DNA from: DASUPK01 sp963848955
GTDB taxonomy: Bacteria; Actinomycetota; Thermoleophilia; Solirubrobacterales; 70-9
Direction: 5' to 3'
NCBI GenBank assembly: GCA_963848955.1
Contig: CAWKFQ010000018.1
Span: forward strand, 1 to 64,000
Length of the DNA stretch: 64,000 nucleotides
The notes under the pieces were generated by a model that saw nothing but the letters and a program-made list of their open reading frames with translations, was not told the origin of the DNA and did not search any database. Made by a program: the position numbers and the translations under genes. Positions 62,982 to 64,000 of this stretch are shown here, piece by piece (positions within the stretch are counted from its first letter, which is position 1; each line of letters starts with the position of its first letter).

Positions 62982-64000
62982 AGAGCACGGCGAAGGACGG
63001 CGAGCGGCCTGACGGCGTCGCGCTGCGCGATGTCGAGCGCCGCGGTCACACCCGGGTAGGGGAGCCGCCTGGCCAGGCACCGACGCCCCGCGTCGACCCG
63101 ATCACCCGCGAGCTCACCGCCGACCAGCGCGCCCTGCTGGGCGATCTCTTCGCCGTCATCGAGGAGCACAAGTCCGACGTCGCGGAGCCGATCGACCGTC
63201 AGGAGATCGAGCGTGCCTTCGCGTTCTCCTGCGAGAGACACGCCGGTCAGGAGCGCAAGTCGGGCGAGGACTTCATCACCCACCCGCTGGGCGTCGCCCG
63301 GATCTGCGCCGGCATGCGGCTGGACACCGCGACCCTGTGCGCCGCCCTGCTGCACGACACCGTCGAGGACACGAGCGCCAGCCTCGAGGAGGTCCGCGAG
63401 GGCTTCGGGGATGAGATCGCAAACCTCGTCGACGGCGTCACCAAGCTCACCGGGATCACCTTCAAGAGCCGCGACGAGCGGCAGGCCGAGAACTACCGGA
63501 AGATGATGGTGGCGATGGCCACCGACGTCAGGGTGATCCTGATCAAGCTGGCCGACCGCCTCCACAACATGCGCACGATCGGTGCGCTTCCCAAGCAGAA
63601 GCAGCAGGAGAAGGCGCGCGAGACGCTCGAGATCTTCGCCCCGCTCGCCCACCGCCTCGGGATCCACGCGATCAAGTGGGAGCTCGAGGACCTCGCCTTC
63701 GCCACGCTTCACCCCCGCAAGTACGACGAGATCAAGGAGCTCGTCGCCCAGCAGCGCGTCGAGCGCGAGCGCTACGTCGAGGAGGCGGGGAAGTTCCTCG
63801 CCGAGGAGCTGGGCAAGGTCGGCATCGAGGCCGAGATCTCGGGGCGCGCCAAGCACTTCTATTCGATCTACACGAAGATGACCCGCAAGGGCCGCGAGTT
63901 CAACGAGATCTTCGACCTCACCGCGATGCGCGTCCTGGTCAGCTCCGTCAAGGACTGCTACGGCGCGATCGGGATCGTTCACTCCCTCTGGAAGCCGCTG
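62951..64000 (+). CDS. rel: RelA/SpoT-type (p)ppGpp synthetase/hydrolase (3' end outside window)
   Basis: About 350 residues are visible. A short leader is followed by the hydrolase domain: FSCERHAGQERKSGEDFITH, LCAALLHDTVEDTSASLEEV (HD), FGDEIANLVDGVTKLTGI, VILIKLADRLHNMRTIGALP (catalytic loop) and ILIKLADRLHNM; the synthetase part starts YSIYTKMTRKGREFNEIFDL before the window ends. Frame starts at ATT 62951, seven bases after AGGAGG; no ATG/GTG/TTG precedes the domain in this frame. It overlaps recJ by ~30 bases. Stringent-response alarmone control. Confidence 0.9.
   Translation, partial: MSAKQGTTDVESTAKDGERPDGVALRDVERRGHTRVGEPPGQAPTPRVDPITRELTADQRALLGDLFAVIEEHKSDVAEPIDRQEIERAFAFSCERHAGQERKSGEDFITHPLGVARICAGMRLDTATLCAALLHDTVEDTSASLEEVREGFGDEIANLVDGVTKLTGITFKSRDERQAENYRKMMVAMATDVRVILIKLADRLHNMRTIGALPKQKQQEKARETLEIFAPLAHRLGIHAIKWELEDLAFATLHPRKYDEIKELVAQQRVERERYVEEAGKFLAEELGKVGIEAEISGRAKHFYSIYTKMTRKGREFNEIFDLTAMRVLVSSVKDCYGAIGIVHSLWKPL

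Overview
The window is very GC-rich, with dense genes, GTG/TTG starts and many 4-base ATGA or TGATG overlaps. Gene content (ruvC-ruvA-ruvB, fused secDF, recJ and rel in one row; fused moaD-moaE; DUF2630; a Yx(FWY)xxD lipoprotein; ECF42-type sigma factor beside a DGPF protein) points to Actinomycetota, most likely a soil Thermoleophilia (Solirubrobacterales-like) chromosome. The class-level call is inference.

Layout. 1-3.2 kb: a B12-binding radical SAM gene and an ATP-grasp gene, divergent from an NfuA-like Fe-S carrier. 3.2-15.7 kb: a looser accessory stretch with a tRNA-Met-like remnant, whole and broken SnoaL-like genes, secreted beta-helix and Pro-rich proteins, two CDF metal exporters, an SDR enzyme and an NhaA-DsbA fusion; a family of short hairpins is confined to 4.3-9.5 kb. 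15.8-24.5 kb: a stress/redox set (alpha/beta hydrolase, LigD phosphoesterase domain, RraA-like, DsbA-like, UBP zinc finger, LLM oxidoreductase-hemerythrin-DUF2630 operon, SDR, DUF5996-YCII-sigma factor). 24.5-26.4 kb: encapsulin with a ferritin-like cargo, then an NlpC/P60-type wall protein behind a c-di-AMP (ydaO/yuaA) riboswitch. 26.5-47.3 kb: a molybdenum region containing mogA, moaC, moaD-moaE, moeA, mop, a TOBE regulator, modABC, moaA, a long form I carbon monoxide dehydrogenase (cox) operon and a sulfite-oxidase-like enzyme with a flavin reductase partner. 47.3-53.2 kb: a possible structured RNA with an 11-codon ORF, an RpiR regulator, pdxS-pdxT, an M29 aminopeptidase and a P-domain secreted protein. 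53.2-64 kb: yebC, ruvCAB, secDF, recJ, rel.

How the parts work together. modABC imports molybdate; moaA, moaC, moaD-moaE, mogA and moeA build the cofactor; the MobA-like protein, XdhC proteins, CoxD and CoxE would mature the CO dehydrogenase CoxMSL, with CoxG as probable membrane tether. Five small single-span membrane proteins of unknown function lie between coxG and coxM in the same operon. They are the best candidate here for undescribed biology, together with a stand-alone 159-residue CoxL-like piece and the 11-codon ORF with an extremely long Shine-Dalgarno sequence.

Caution. At least fifteen genes, including the housekeeping genes ruvC, secDF, moaA and coxM, carry single-base frameshifts. 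A consensus-sequence indel problem is more likely than mass gene decay. I give the full span of each such gene and the approximate shift position.
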